DNA of 64,000 bases, from positions 4,018 through 68,017 of the forward strand of contig NZ_OMWA01000019.1 in assembly GCF_900314615.1 (NCBI RefSeq), given 5' to 3'. The position numbers and the translations under genes were made by a program. Shown here piece by piece: positions 43,760 to 53,203 of this stretch. The notes beneath the pieces were generated by a model, which saw only the letters and a list, made by a program, of their open reading frames with translations, was not told the DNA's origin and ran no database searches. How positions within the stretch are numbered: position 1 is the first letter of the stretch; every line of letters starts with the position of its first letter. Origin of the DNA: an uncultured Methanobrevibacter sp. (lineage in GTDB: Archaea; Methanobacteriota; Methanobacteria; Methanobacteriales; Methanobacteriaceae).

Positions 43760-45091
43760 TTAATTGAATTTTTTACTTACTTCTTCTACTGCTAATATAA
43801 GCGGATCGGTAACCATTGATACAGGCGGTGCGTAAGCGAATTCCATATTGCTTAAATCAAAGCAGGTTAAACCTTCTGTAATAGCTAATGTCATTGTATC
43901 GATTCTTTCAGCCACTCTTTCCTCTGCTATGATCTGACATCCTATTATGGTTCCGTTTCCGTCACAGATAACTTTGATATCCATCGGTTTGGCGTTCGGA
44001 TAATATCTTGCTCTTGTAAGAGCTTCAACTTTTTGTACAACCGGTCTGATTCTGTTCTGCTGAGCAAAACTTGTAGTGTATCCAACAGCACCGAATTCAA
44101 GTTTACCTACTTTAGATACCATGGAGTTCAATACAGGATTGAATTTGGATTTCTTGTCACATATTGTACGTGCTAAAGTTTTGGACTGGCGAACAGCAGT
44201 AGTACCTAACTGGGAAATGGTGTTTGAACCTAAGATAAGGTCTTTGGATTCTACACAGTCTCCGACAGCATAAACGTCTTCCACTGAAGTTTCCATCCTG
44301 TCGTTTACCATAATAGCCCATCTTCCGACTTCACATCCTGCCATTTCTGCAAGTTTAAGTTCTGCTCTAACACCGGTTGCCATGATGACCATATCAGCGT
44401 CATAAAGTTCTTCATCACCGAAGCATGCCTTTTCGACTTTACCGTCACCTATGAGTTTGGTGATTGGTTTACCTAAAACAACCTGAATTCCTTCCATCTC
44501 AAGGTATTTTACAAGAATGTCAGACATGTCCTTGTCAAGAGACCTTGGTACAATCTGAGGAAGCATTTCACTTAAAATAACATTCAAACCCTGTTTTTTA
44601 AGAGCATATGCAATTTCGATTCCGATTAAACCTGCACCTGTGACGATTGCACTTTTAGCTTCTTTCATAGCTTCCTGCACTTTAATACCGTCATCGATGT
44701 TTCTGATTCTATATACACCGTCAAGGTCTACACCCTGCATAGGAGGGACAAACGGATTACCTCCGGTTGCAAGCACAAGTTTATCGTAATTTAAAACAGT
44801 TTCCTTTCCTTCTTTTTCATAGGTTACTGTTTTTTTATCAGAATCGACTGCAGTAACTTCTGCTTCAATGATAACATCAATGTCTTTTTCTTTATAATCT
44901 TCAGGAGTTCTCATTACAATATCATCAAAAGATTCTATTTTACCAGACAATACATAAGGAATAGCGCATGGAGAGTATGCTACCTTATTGTCTCTTGTGA
45001 TTACTGTAATTTCTATTTCTTTATTAAGTTTACGTATATTTGAAGCTGTTGAGATACCTCCAGCTCCTCCACCGACAATTACTACTTTCAT
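43760..45091 (-). CDS. CoA-disulfide reductase / NADH oxidase-like flavoprotein
   Basis: 443 residues. FAD motif VIVGGGAGGISTASN; single redox cysteine at residue 42 in YSPCAIPYVLSG, typical of CoADR and NADH oxidase; NAD motif AIVTGAGLIGIEIAYAL; second FAD motif VYAVGDCVESKDL. A single-cysteine family differing from the two-cysteine enzyme at 4031. Might reduce CoA disulfide, oxygen or persulfide; undecidable from sequence. It lies next to the Mrp ATPase on the same strand. Confidence 0.88.
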   Translation of the reverse strand: MKVVIVGGGAGGISTASNIRKLNKEIEITVITRDNKVAYSPCAIPYVLSGKIESFDDIVMRTPEDYKEKDIDVIIEAEVTAVDSDKKTVTYEKEGKETVLNYDKLVLATGGNPFVPPMQGVDLDGVYRIRNIDDGIKVQEAMKEAKSAIVTGAGLIGIEIAYALKKQGLNVILSEMLPQIVPRSLDKDMSDILVKYLEMEGIQVVLGKPITKLIGDGKVEKACFGDEELYDADMVIMATGVRAELKLAEMAGCEVGRWAIMVNDRMETSVEDVYAVGDCVESKDLILGSNTISQLGTTAVRQSKTLARTICDKKSKFNPVLNSMVSKVGKLEFGAVGYTTSFAQQNRIRPVVQKVEALTRARYYPNAKPMDIKVICDGNGTIIGCQIIAEERVAERIDTMTLAITEGLTCFDLSNMEFAYAPPVSMVTDPLILAVEEVSKKFN

Positions 45092-45165
45092 TTTAACAAA
45101 ACCGTATATGATTTATACAATATATAATATAATAAAATATAGTATAAAAAGATTAAGGTCATAAT

Positions 45166-45789
45166 ATGAAAGAAATCAATTTTGATTTAGAAAGGAACCC
45201 TTTTATTAATTTTTTATCTTCACGTTATGTGATGTGTGCAAGAGTAGATGTGGAAAAACTCTGGAAATGGTGCCATGAAAACGACAAGTCATTTTTTGTG
45301 ATGAGTCTGGGATGTCTTATGAATGCTGTAAACTCAGTTGACAATCTTAAAAGAAGAATAGTTGACGGAAAAGCGGTTGAATATGACCATCTCGATGGAG
45401 TAAGTCCGATAATGGATGAAGGAAAAAAGATTTACAGAGAGATGAGAGTTAAAACACCTCAGGAGTTTGAAGATATCATAGAATGGCATGATTATGTTAG
45501 GCAGCTTTCCCAGTCTATTTTAAAAGGTGAAGATGAAGGATTTACATTAGAGATGGAGAAAAGAGACTTTACAAATATTGCCAACTTTTCCTGCATCCCG
45601 TGGGTTGATTTTGACTGCATTACCAACTGTGTTTTGACCGGAAACCAAATCCAGCCTCTTGTGACCTGGGGAAAAGTAAATGAAAATTATAAAATGAGCG
45701 TATCCATTACAGTCAATCACATATTTGTAAACGGCCGTGAACTAGGGTATTTTTATGAAAATGCACAAAAGGAGTTTGATCAGTTTTAA
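45166..45789 (+). CDS. Chloramphenicol-acetyltransferase-like protein
   Basis: 207 residues of the CAT family, acetyl-CoA dependent. The N-terminal RNPFINFLSSRYVMCARVD and NFSCIPWVDFD fit. The active-site strand reads SITVNHIFVNGRELG: the catalytic histidine is there, but the aspartate of the usual HHxxxDG is Asn. So the natural substrate is probably not chloramphenicol. Divergent from the NADH oxidase-like gene. Confidence 0.8.
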   Translation: MKEINFDLERNPFINFLSSRYVMCARVDVEKLWKWCHENDKSFFVMSLGCLMNAVNSVDNLKRRIVDGKAVEYDHLDGVSPIMDEGKKIYREMRVKTPQEFEDIIEWHDYVRQLSQSILKGEDEGFTLEMEKRDFTNIANFSCIPWVDFDCITNCVLTGNQIQPLVTWGKVNENYKMSVSITVNHIFVNGRELGYFYENAQKEFDQF

Positions 45790-45797
45790 TCAAACTC
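45772..45797 (+). terminator. Hairpin terminator overlapping the end of the CAT-like gene
   Basis: GAGTTTGAT (45772-45780) / ATCAAACTC (45789-45797), 9-bp stem, then TTTAATTGTTT. The hairpin includes the last codons and the end of the stop. Confidence 0.6.
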
Positions 45798-45844
45798 TTT
45801 AATTGTTTAACACCACAATTTGAACATTTATCCATTGAGATATT

Positions 45845-46171
45845 TTAATCGTTTTTGGATTCAATGTCAGTTGCTTCCAGTTTCATTATAACCGGCCTTA
45901 AACCGTCATTGCAGGAAACAATAGCAACACCCGGAGTTTTAATCCAGTCATTGTAATACCAGACATCTTTAACTCCATGAGCCAGTGCAAAAACATACTG
46001 GTATATTGCTTTCCAGGCCTCATCACAAAATCCATCCGGCTTTGCATAATCAGCATAATAGACTTCTCCTTCCTTCATTAACGGGCAGGTTGTGAGTCCT
46101 TCGATACCGTATTCCTTTGCCAGGTCTTCCTGAAAAGTTGTTTTTAAAATAGTAATCTTTACTTTTTTCAT
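45845..46171 (-). CDS. TIGR04076 family protein
   Basis: 108 residues. The conserved TCPLMKEGEVYYADYAKP and CDEAWKAIYQYVFALAHG, followed by GVAIVSCNDGLRPVIMKLEA, match the TIGR04076 family of small cysteine proteins of unknown function, common in anaerobes. Cytoplasmic. It stands alone. Confidence 0.85.
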   Translation of the reverse strand: MKKVKITILKTTFQEDLAKEYGIEGLTTCPLMKEGEVYYADYAKPDGFCDEAWKAIYQYVFALAHGVKDVWYYNDWIKTPGVAIVSCNDGLRPVIMKLEATDIESKND

Positions 46172-46312
46172 GTAAATTACTTTGTCTAAAATATATGATA
46201 ATATTAATGATTCATAAATGTATACCTACAAACCAAGAACTGTATAATTCAGTTAATGCCAAATTAATAAAAGAAATGATATATTGTTATAACATTTTAA
46301 TATATTTCAAGT

Positions 46313-46349
46313 CGAAAAAAGAGATGATTTAGATGCAATTGCATCTAAA
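46313..46349 (-). terminator. Palindromic hairpin-T terminator, Ig protein 1
   Basis: A 22-base perfect palindrome, TTTAGATGCAATTGCATCTAAA centre at 46338/46339 (46328-46349), shown here in two arms TTTAGATGCAA and TTGCATCTAAA, followed on the minus strand by a T run. Confidence 0.65.
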
Positions 46350-46362
46350 ATAATTTAAATAT

Positions 46363-46938
46363 TTATCCATAAGATATTTGCTCCCATTTATTATTTCCAA
46401 GATGTCTTGCTTTACCACCACCAGGAGTATCAACTACATCTCCAGTATAAAACATTTTATTAGATTGAGCACTATAAAATGCTCCAGAATCAGTATTAGA
46501 TGAACTACTGCTACTACTGCTTGAACTAGCAGGCTCCGCTTCAACTACTTCTTCTTTAATAGTCAATTTTTGTGTTGTATTGTTTCCAGTGTAGTTTTCA
46601 TTTCCACCATAACTTACAGTAACATTATACTTTCCTTTCTTCAAATCAAGATCAAGTTTTGCCTTACCTTTAGAATCTGTTTTTACAACCTGATCAACAA
46701 CTACTTTACCTTTACTGTTAGTTATTGTAATGTTAACTACTTCTTTTGACAGTGGAGTTTTATTTAAATCTGTCAGCTGCACTGACAAATTTCCACCTTC
46801 ATATTGCTCTTTATCACTTGTAATTTTTACTTTTGTTGGCTCTTTAGCATGCATTGGATTAAACATTGCAAATCCTATTGCAGCTGCAAGAATAACAATT
46901 ATTACAATCAATATTATAATTATATTTTTGCTCTCCAT
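46363..46938 (-). CDS. Membrane-anchored Ig-domain protein 1
   Basis: 191 residues from ATG 46938 (GGAGG eight bases upstream). An N-terminal membrane helix (NIIIILIVIIVILAAAIGFA) is followed by one Ig-like domain (~30-125; TDSKGKAKLDLDLKKGKYNV) and a Ser run, then a C-terminal stretch with aromatic and glycine residues (SNKMFYTGDVVDTPGGG). It is the simplest of a set of similar proteins in this island. Surface-exposed, function unknown. Confidence 0.8.
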   Translation of the reverse strand: MESKNIIIILIVIIVILAAAIGFAMFNPMHAKEPTKVKITSDKEQYEGGNLSVQLTDLNKTPLSKEVVNITITNSKGKVVVDQVVKTDSKGKAKLDLDLKKGKYNVTVSYGGNENYTGNNTTQKLTIKEEVVEAEPASSSSSSSSSSNTDSGAFYSAQSNKMFYTGDVVDTPGGGKARHLGNNKWEQISYG

Positions 46939-47125
46939 TCCATTTTCCTCCAATATACATAATGACTGATACTATTTATTCACAAATTAGATAATAACAT
47001 TTTCGACAGAAAACTATTCACCATTATCACAAAAGACCTGAATCTTTCAATAGATAACTGTAAAAAACAGCAGAATTAGAAATTTTGAATAAAACGTTAA
47101 AAAATAAGCTGAATTTTAGAGATTC

Positions 47126-47158
47126 AAAAAAAGAAAAATATAGATGCATTTGCATCTA
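47126..47158 (-). terminator. Hairpin-T terminator, zinc-ribbon gene
   Basis: TAGATGCA (47141-47148) / TGCATCTA (47151-47158), almost the same stem as the one at 46328. The minus strand continues T-rich. Confidence 0.6.
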
Positions 47159-47206
47159 CTAAAGTTTATTAAATCAATCCCATTGGGGTAATTGATTTTT
47201 GTGCAA

Positions 47207-47314
47207 TTAGTCTTCTATCCAGTCACCCCTATCATAATCCGGATCAAAACCGCAGTTGTTGCAGTAAGGTTCAAAATCCGCAAGTATTGAACCGCATTCA
47301 GGACATATTTTCAT
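47207..47314 (-). CDS. 35-residue zinc-ribbon protein
   Basis: ATG 47314, GGTGG upstream. The product MKICPECGSILADFEPYCNN continues CGFDPDYDRGDWIED: a complete CxxC...CxxC zinc ribbon with an acidic tail. It sits ten bases after the stop of the 1052-residue Ig protein and probably shares its transcript, which would make it a companion of the surface gene; its own terminator follows. Confidence 0.75.
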   Translation of the reverse strand: MKICPECGSILADFEPYCNNCGFDPDYDRGDWIED

Positions 47315-47323
47315 CAAACCACC

Positions 47324-50300
47324 TTATTTTTTAATTGTAATTTTATTGGAATTGGTCAGTTTGCCGTAGGTTGTCTTGATAGTGTATTTTCCAACCTTAA
47401 GCTTTTTGTTTGTTACTTTAAGAGTAGCTATTCCTTTGCTGTCTGTCTTGATTTTATAGGTTTTGCCGCTGAATTTAAAGGTTACTTTCTTGTTTTTGAG
47501 GATTTTACCATTACTGTTTAAAAGCTTTGCAGTAAACTTAATGGTTTTTCCTTTTTTAACAGCTATGTTTTTGGTAACAAGTGTTGTTTTAACTGTGACT
47601 TTGTTTGATACCTTGAAACCTTTATATGTAGCTGTTACAGAATATTTTCCAGGTTTCTGTGTAATTTTAATGCTTGCATAACCGTTTCCATCAGTTTTCA
47701 CTGTTTTTGATGTGGAACCTATTTTTATGTTTATGTTAACGCCATCAGCCGGCTGGCCGTAATCGTCAAGAACTTTGACTTTATAATATTTTCCGGCACC
47801 ATAGTACATGGTAATATCCTTGTTTTGGCTTAATCTGTCAAGGACGGTAATTTTATGGGTTTTTACCTCACCAGTCATGTGATTGATGATTTTTAATGAA
47901 TGAACTCCCTTATCCAGACCTATAGTCAGTGTAACAACACCGTCACTGTCAGGGATTAAATTTCCTGTAAGGTCATCGACAAAGAATCCTGAACCTTTAA
48001 GGGTAGATGCATTACCGTTTTCATCCAGCAGTATTAAAGCATATGGTGCGTTTAATGTGTAAACATCCTGTGAAGGAAGAATTATTGATGTTTTGACTGT
48101 TATTTTATTTGCAGAACTTGATTTTGTATAACTTTCATCCCCGTCAAAATATAGTTCGATTTCATATTCTCCGACAGCAGACTCCACTGGAACTGAAGCG
48201 GTTCCCAGACTGTCAGTGACAATTGTAGACTCTTTACCGTTTAAAATGTATCTTAGAGTTTTTCCTGCAAGTGCAGCACCGTCACTATCTACAAGGCGAG
48301 CTTTGAATGTAATTTCAGTTGAGTAATATATGGTCATATCCTGAGCAAGGATTTGTGAGCTTAACTGTGAAGATGAAACTGTAAAGCTTGTATCTGATGG
48401 TATGAATACATACTTGTCATCATTTAAGCTTACAGATACATTATATTTTCCGTCTTCAAGATTATCTAGTTTTAAAATATCCTTTGAATTCAGTTTATAT
48501 GATTTGCCGTTGACAATAACTGTCAAATCAGCGCTGATGTCTTTTGAGAGATTTACTCTGATTTGAACATGTTTTGAATTTTTGCTGACAAGTATTTCAG
48601 AGGATATAACTGATTTTACAAGAATATTTGCTGAAGCTGATGCTGGCATTAAGACATCATCTCCTATAAACTGGACGGAAATCTTGTGATTTCCCCCGTC
48701 GAGATCTATCGGCATTGATACATATCCTTCATTATCTGTTATCTTTTTATATCCGTTGCCGTCTATGGTAACAATCATTGTTCCATTGAAAATGCCCCTA
48801 TTATCTTCATCGACCAGTCTGATTTTCATTGATTCATTGCTGTGCTCAGAAGTTTCAAAGTCATTTATGATTATTTCAGGTCTTGTGACATTGACTACAA
48901 AAGCGGTTTTTATACCGTTTACCTCATAAAGTTCACTATTTTTCATTATAACCTGAAGAACGTATCTGCCGTTTTCCAGATTATTTAAAACAAGTTTTGT
49001 CTTACCTTTCACAGCATGGAGATTATATGTTTTACCGTTAACTTCAGCTTCAAAATCAGCATCGATGCTTTTGGAAAGTTCAATGTCAATTGTCACATTA
49101 TTGTAGTCCATTTTTATGGCTCCACCTAAATGAAGTTTAGCCTTTACATCGATTGTGTTTGTGCTGCTTACAGGCAGATATAAACCTTCACCGTCGAATT
49201 TTGTTGTGATTTTATAACTTCCGGCGGTCAGGTTGATATTGAGTTTTGCATAACCTCTGCTGTCGGTTAAAACCTCATATACCTTGCCGTTCAATGTGAA
49301 TGTAACCTTTTTGTTTGAAAGAGCCTTATTACCGTTTTCAGTCAGTCTGATTGAATATCCTTCATTGCTGAATTCTGTAGTTTGAAGATCTGCTGCACTC
49401 ATTCTTGTCTGAACTACTTCAATAACTACATCTTCGGAGTAACTGGCCATGTAATATTCTTCATTATCCAGATAAAGTCCTATAGTGTATGTTCCGTAAT
49501 CAATATTTGGCAGTTCTAAAGTGGCTTTACCGTTAACGACCTTGATAAGTTTATCCTTATTGTCAAAATGCGCAGTCATGTTAAGAGTTACAGGTCTGGA
49601 GAGTGTAATGTCCACAGTTACATTATTTAACTGTTTAGTAATGTCAATCTGCGCTGTAAGAATATATTTTGCTGTAACTTTGTTTTCTAAAATTGTTGAT
49701 ATATATGTGTCATCACCGTTAAATGAAGTGGTAATTGTATGTTTTCCACCTTCCAGACAAATCTGGATAGTTGCATAACCCTGAGAGTCTGTTACAGCTT
49801 CTTTTTTTTCCAAACCGTCTATTGTAAATATTACCTGTTTATCTGCAATGCCAATACTTTTATCATCTACCAGCTGAATTTTGAAGTTTGCGTTCTGATT
49901 TTCAATTACAGTAATATTGTTTGAATGAAATCTTGTTTTAACACCCTCAATCTCAAACGGAAGACTGGCCTGAGCAGAATATTCAGCACTATTTATAATA
50001 GAGATAATAGCTGTGTATTTTCCTTTCTTTAAGTCAGATAATTCCAGACTGGCTTTACCGTTAACCATATTTATAACGTGACTTTCATTATTAACATCAA
50101 CCTGAATGCTTTCATTGATTAGATTGTCTGATGAAATATTGATAACAACATTATTTGAATCGATTATTACATTTGCTGCAAATGCAACAGGTATTTTTGT
50201 TGAAAGCAAATCCCTGTTTTTTAATGATGCATCATCTGAAATGATATCTGAGTTTGAAGATACATCTTCTTTAACTTCACTGGAATGGCTTTCAGCGAGT

Positions 50301-50482
50301 TTTAATTCATCCGCATCTTCCACTGCAGATATGTCTGAAGTCTGCAGTGAGTCTGATAATATTGTTGCATTAATATCATCTGATGAATCTGTCTGGCTTT
50401 CCTGTGCAAAGCTTACAGGCACAAGCATCAGAAAAATAAATAATGCCATAATAATTAAAATTTTATTTGAAACCTTGAACAT
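47324..50482 (-). CDS. Large Ig-repeat surface protein (adhesin-like)
   Basis: 1052 residues, GGAGATG upstream. Signal peptide (NKILIIMALFIFLMLVPVSFA), an acidic Ser-rich N-terminus (~28-95), then about nine to ten Ig-like domains of ~85-100 residues. Each shows a turn like TDSQGYATIQI, TDSRGYAKLNI, TDNEGYVSMPI or TDGNGYASIKI. The last repeats are Lys/Thr-rich and basic (VKKGKTIKFTAKL). No C-terminal anchor or protease domain. Adhesin-like protein of the Methanobrevibacter type; binding partner unknown. Confidence 0.88.
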   Translation of the reverse strand: MFKVSNKILIIMALFIFLMLVPVSFAQESQTDSSDDINATILSDSLQTSDISAVEDADELKLAESHSSEVKEDVSSNSDIISDDASLKNRDLLSTKIPVAFAANVIIDSNNVVINISSDNLINESIQVDVNNESHVINMVNGKASLELSDLKKGKYTAIISIINSAEYSAQASLPFEIEGVKTRFHSNNITVIENQNANFKIQLVDDKSIGIADKQVIFTIDGLEKKEAVTDSQGYATIQICLEGGKHTITTSFNGDDTYISTILENKVTAKYILTAQIDITKQLNNVTVDITLSRPVTLNMTAHFDNKDKLIKVVNGKATLELPNIDYGTYTIGLYLDNEEYYMASYSEDVVIEVVQTRMSAADLQTTEFSNEGYSIRLTENGNKALSNKKVTFTLNGKVYEVLTDSRGYAKLNINLTAGSYKITTKFDGEGLYLPVSSTNTIDVKAKLHLGGAIKMDYNNVTIDIELSKSIDADFEAEVNGKTYNLHAVKGKTKLVLNNLENGRYVLQVIMKNSELYEVNGIKTAFVVNVTRPEIIINDFETSEHSNESMKIRLVDEDNRGIFNGTMIVTIDGNGYKKITDNEGYVSMPIDLDGGNHKISVQFIGDDVLMPASASANILVKSVISSEILVSKNSKHVQIRVNLSKDISADLTVIVNGKSYKLNSKDILKLDNLEDGKYNVSVSLNDDKYVFIPSDTSFTVSSSQLSSQILAQDMTIYYSTEITFKARLVDSDGAALAGKTLRYILNGKESTIVTDSLGTASVPVESAVGEYEIELYFDGDESYTKSSSANKITVKTSIILPSQDVYTLNAPYALILLDENGNASTLKGSGFFVDDLTGNLIPDSDGVVTLTIGLDKGVHSLKIINHMTGEVKTHKITVLDRLSQNKDITMYYGAGKYYKVKVLDDYGQPADGVNINIKIGSTSKTVKTDGNGYASIKITQKPGKYSVTATYKGFKVSNKVTVKTTLVTKNIAVKKGKTIKFTAKLLNSNGKILKNKKVTFKFSGKTYKIKTDSKGIATLKVTNKKLKVGKYTIKTTYGKLTNSNKITIKK

Positions 50483-50567
50483 TAATACATCTCCAGTATG
50501 TGAAAAAGTAAATTCACAAAATATTACATATTAAGATATGTTGATTATACTAAATAAAGACTTGTTT

Positions 50568-50591
50568 TAAAAAAAAGTGCAAATGCACTTT
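50568..50591 (-). terminator. Hairpin-T terminator, Ig protein 2
   Basis: AAAGTGCA (50574-50581) / TGCACTTT (50584-50591), followed on the minus strand by eight T. Confidence 0.65.
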
Positions 50592-50597
50592 AATTTA

Positions 50598-51200
50598 TCA
50601 GACAGGTGATCCTAACTGGTAATGTCCCTGTGAGTCACGTCCTGCGTAAGTGTAGATACCGTCACCGCCCATAACATAGTAATTACCACCAGGTGTTTCA
50701 AGAAGTCCCAGCTCCTGCTGATGTTCAACAACTCTATAACTGCCGATAGCTGAGGAATAACCAGTATACAAACTCATATCAACAGTATTTTCGCTGATTG
50801 ACTGAGTAGTTGCTTCTTTAATAGTCAATTTCTGTACAGTACTATTTCCACCATATTTTTCATTTCCCTCAAAGGAGACAGTGACATTGTATTTTCCTTT
50901 TTTCAAATCCAAATCAAGAGTTGCCTTGCCTTTTGAGTTGGTTTTAACTGCTTTGTTAACTACTTCTTTACCTTTGGAATCTGTAACTGTAACGTTAACC
51001 TTTTGTTTGGATATAGCAGTTTTATTTAAGTCTGCTAACTGTACAGTCAGATTTTCACCTTCATTTAGTGTATTATTGCTAGTTATAACTATTTTGACAG
51101 GTTCTTTTGAATTAAAAGACATGAACATTACTGCACCTAAAACTGCAGCAAGAACAAGAATTATAACAACAAGCATTATGATTATATTTTTGTTTTCCAT
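50598..51200 (-). CDS. Membrane-anchored Ig-domain protein 2
   Basis: 200 residues from ATG 51200 (GGAGGAATTTA before it). Membrane helix (NIIIMLVVIILVLAAVLGAV), one Ig-like domain very like that of protein 1 (KATLDLDLKKGKYNVTVSF), then a different C-terminal part (VEHQQELGLLETPGGNYYVM, YTYAGRDSQGHYQLG). Paralog of the proteins at 46363 and 52437. Confidence 0.8.
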   Translation of the reverse strand: MENKNIIIMLVVIILVLAAVLGAVMFMSFNSKEPVKIVITSNNTLNEGENLTVQLADLNKTAISKQKVNVTVTDSKGKEVVNKAVKTNSKGKATLDLDLKKGKYNVTVSFEGNEKYGGNSTVQKLTIKEATTQSISENTVDMSLYTGYSSAIGSYRVVEHQQELGLLETPGGNYYVMGGDGIYTYAGRDSQGHYQLGSPV

Positions 51201-51348
51201 TAAATTCCTCCAAATTTTTTTCAAATACCTGTAATATAATTATTTCTGCTTTAATTTTATCCATAGTTTACATTTGATGTGAATCTAAACAATTTTATTT
51301 TTCAGTATTTATTACTAACAATCTATATGAATTGAAAATTGTATCAAA

Positions 51349-51855
51349 TTATTTGAATTTTAAAGATAGAATCATTTTTGCAGTTTCATTTGCATCAGGA
51401 CTGCTTATTTCAACTAAAGTCTGTAAATCTTTATTTTTTACATAAGACACATATCTTGGTTCACCTACATGTTCTCCAGAATCTGCAGATAAAGTATAAA
51501 TGACAGCACCATTAATTGTTTGAGATGGAGAATTATCAAATTCAGTTAAATAGCTTTGAATAAACTCTTCAAATGAAATTCCTTCAATATTACTGCAATT
51601 AATTATATGCACATTGTATCCTGAGTCATTTTCATCAACGTACCCATTGGCATGGACCCCATAAATATCGGTTCCATTCCATAATTTAAATGAAGATACA
51701 TTTGTTGTATTAAATGTGATATTTTCTATTTGAATAACATTGTCATGCTGTTCTTCACCGAACAGCCCATCTAAAAATCCTGCGCTGACTGCGCTAGCTG
51801 AAGCAATTACAGCTACTCCAATAATTAATATTAACAATACTTTTTTTATGTTCAT
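51349..51855 (-). CDS. Exported protein in the Ig island
   Basis: 168 residues. Signal peptide (KKVLLILIIGVAVIASASAVSA), then a single domain with strands such as ITFNTTNVSSFKLWNG, NGAVIYTLSADSGEHVG and PRYVSYVKNKDLQTLVE. Not recognised; it resembles in style the exported proteins at 9714 and 36473. GAGGGAAA upstream. Confidence 0.75.
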   Translation of the reverse strand: MNIKKVLLILIIGVAVIASASAVSAGFLDGLFGEEQHDNVIQIENITFNTTNVSSFKLWNGTDIYGVHANGYVDENDSGYNVHIINCSNIEGISFEEFIQSYLTEFDNSPSQTINGAVIYTLSADSGEHVGEPRYVSYVKNKDLQTLVEISSPDANETAKMILSLKFK

Positions 51856-51869
51856 AGTATTTCCCTCTT

Positions 51870-52265
51870 TTAAGATTTATCTGCCCAATAGCTCCATTCT
51901 CCGGTTACTGCATCTTGAGCATAAACATAATCCACACCTTCTTGTTTTTTATGATAACTTCCATCAGTATCCCATTTATAATACTCGCTATCAGGACTAT
52001 TATAATCCACTTTCTCCTGTTGGCTGGATTTGGAAGTGTCAGTTTTGACTTCCTCTTGAACACTCGATGAAGTGTCACTTACATCATCGTCATTCGGTGC
52101 AACATTTGTAGAATTAGTTGAATTAGTTGAATTAGTGATATTAGTAGCATTAGTGACATTATTGTCATTATGATTTTCCTGCTGACCAATCAGAAATCCT
52201 ATTGACATAGCCATAACTACAATAACAATAACTAAACAAATTATTATTATATTTTTTGTATCCAT
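51870..52265 (-). CDS. Membrane-anchored protein with Asn-Ser-Thr repeat linker
   Basis: 131 residues. Membrane helix (NIIIICLVIVIVVMAMSIGF), then a simple-sequence linker NATNITNSTNSTNSTN (each NxS/T a potential N-glycosylation site), a Ser/Gln region and a short aromatic C-terminus (YYKWDTDGSYHKKQEG). It lacks an Ig domain but has the same anchor type as its neighbours. Starts with GAGGTTATTAAG. Its stop lies 14 bases before the next gene's start. Confidence 0.75.
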   Translation of the reverse strand: MDTKNIIIICLVIVIVVMAMSIGFLIGQQENHNDNNVTNATNITNSTNSTNSTNVAPNDDDVSDTSSSVQEEVKTDTSKSSQQEKVDYNSPDSEYYKWDTDGSYHKKQEGVDYVYAQDAVTGEWSYWADKS

Positions 52266-52391
52266 CTTAATAACCTCAATTACATCGTTAATTAATCTTT
52301 TAGAAACAAGATTATAAATAGTTATCCTGCCGGAAGTTAAATGGAAAATTCACAAAAATTAAAAAAAAGCTGTTTAAATGTATGCAGAGAT

Positions 52392-52430
52392 TTAAAAAAA
52401 TAAAAAAAGCAGCAGGTGAGATTTCACCTA
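52392..52430 (-). terminator. Hairpin-T terminator, Ig protein 3
   Basis: AGGTGA (52414-52419) / TCACCT (52424-52429), followed on the minus strand by GCTGCTTTTTTTATTTT. Confidence 0.65.
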
Positions 52431-52436
52431 CTTAGA

Positions 52437-53042
52437 TTAGTATCCGACAAAGTGACCTGCATCGTCAAATCCAGGTTCGTCAAGATCCATATAACCGTTA
52501 CTGCCTACATGGTAGTTTACAGAACCGTATTTGTTGTACATGTACTGGTCTACTTCAGCCTGACTGTACATTGGAGTTCCGTCAGATTTGTATGCGTATG
52601 CGGACTTTGAACTGGAAGATGATGTTGATGATGTATCTGATGAAGCCTGTTCAGCTTCTTTTTTGATTGTAATAGTTTTTGTAGCATTACAACCTTTATA
52701 TTTATCATTTCCACCATATGTAACGGATATTGTGTATTTTCCGTCATCCTTATCAAGTGTTAATTTTCCAACACCCTGATCATTTGTCTCTACTGAGTGA
52801 TAGTCACTTGACTTGTCCTTGTTTGTAACAGTTACATTTACTTTTGCACCGGATATAGGATTTCCGTCAGCGTCGGTCAGTTTTATCTGAATGGAATCCC
52901 CTTCGCCGATTGTTGAATTGCCTTTAAATTTCAAGGCAGTATCTTTTTTTGCAAAGTTAGGCATCATCATTGCAACCACTCCGACCAGAAGCGCAACAAT
53001 GACTATAATTAAAGCCAAAATAATAATTTGATTTTTTTCCAT
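52437..53042 (-). CDS. Membrane-anchored Ig-domain protein 3
   Basis: 201 residues, AGGTGATAAG upstream. Membrane helix (IIILALIIVIVALLVGVVAM), one Ig-like domain (~35-130; GKLTLDKDDGKYTISVTYGG), a Ser/Thr-rich linker (SSDTSSTSSSSSKSAYAY) and a C-terminal stretch with a Gln-Tyr/Met motif. Same plan as proteins 1 and 2, most diverged. Confidence 0.8.
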   Translation of the reverse strand: MEKNQIIILALIIVIVALLVGVVAMMMPNFAKKDTALKFKGNSTIGEGDSIQIKLTDADGNPISGAKVNVTVTNKDKSSDYHSVETNDQGVGKLTLDKDDGKYTISVTYGGNDKYKGCNATKTITIKKEAEQASSDTSSTSSSSSKSAYAYKSDGTPMYSQAEVDQYMYNKYGSVNYHVGSNGYMDLDEPGFDDAGHFVGY

Positions 53043-53203
53043 TTTCTTATCACCTAATTTCTTATTACATTTTAATATTGTTATAAAAATGTATTTAAAA
53101 ATTTCGAATAATTCCGGAAAATAGAAAATGTAAAATCAAAATGATTAAAAAAAATTAATTTCACATTAAGAAGAAAAATAGAATTTATATTTAAATTAAA
53201 AAA

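Noticed and set aside
52550..52756. His/Gln-rich minus-strand frame in the Ig protein 3 gene
   Set aside because: Out-of-frame reading of a Ser/Asp-rich linker on the same strand.
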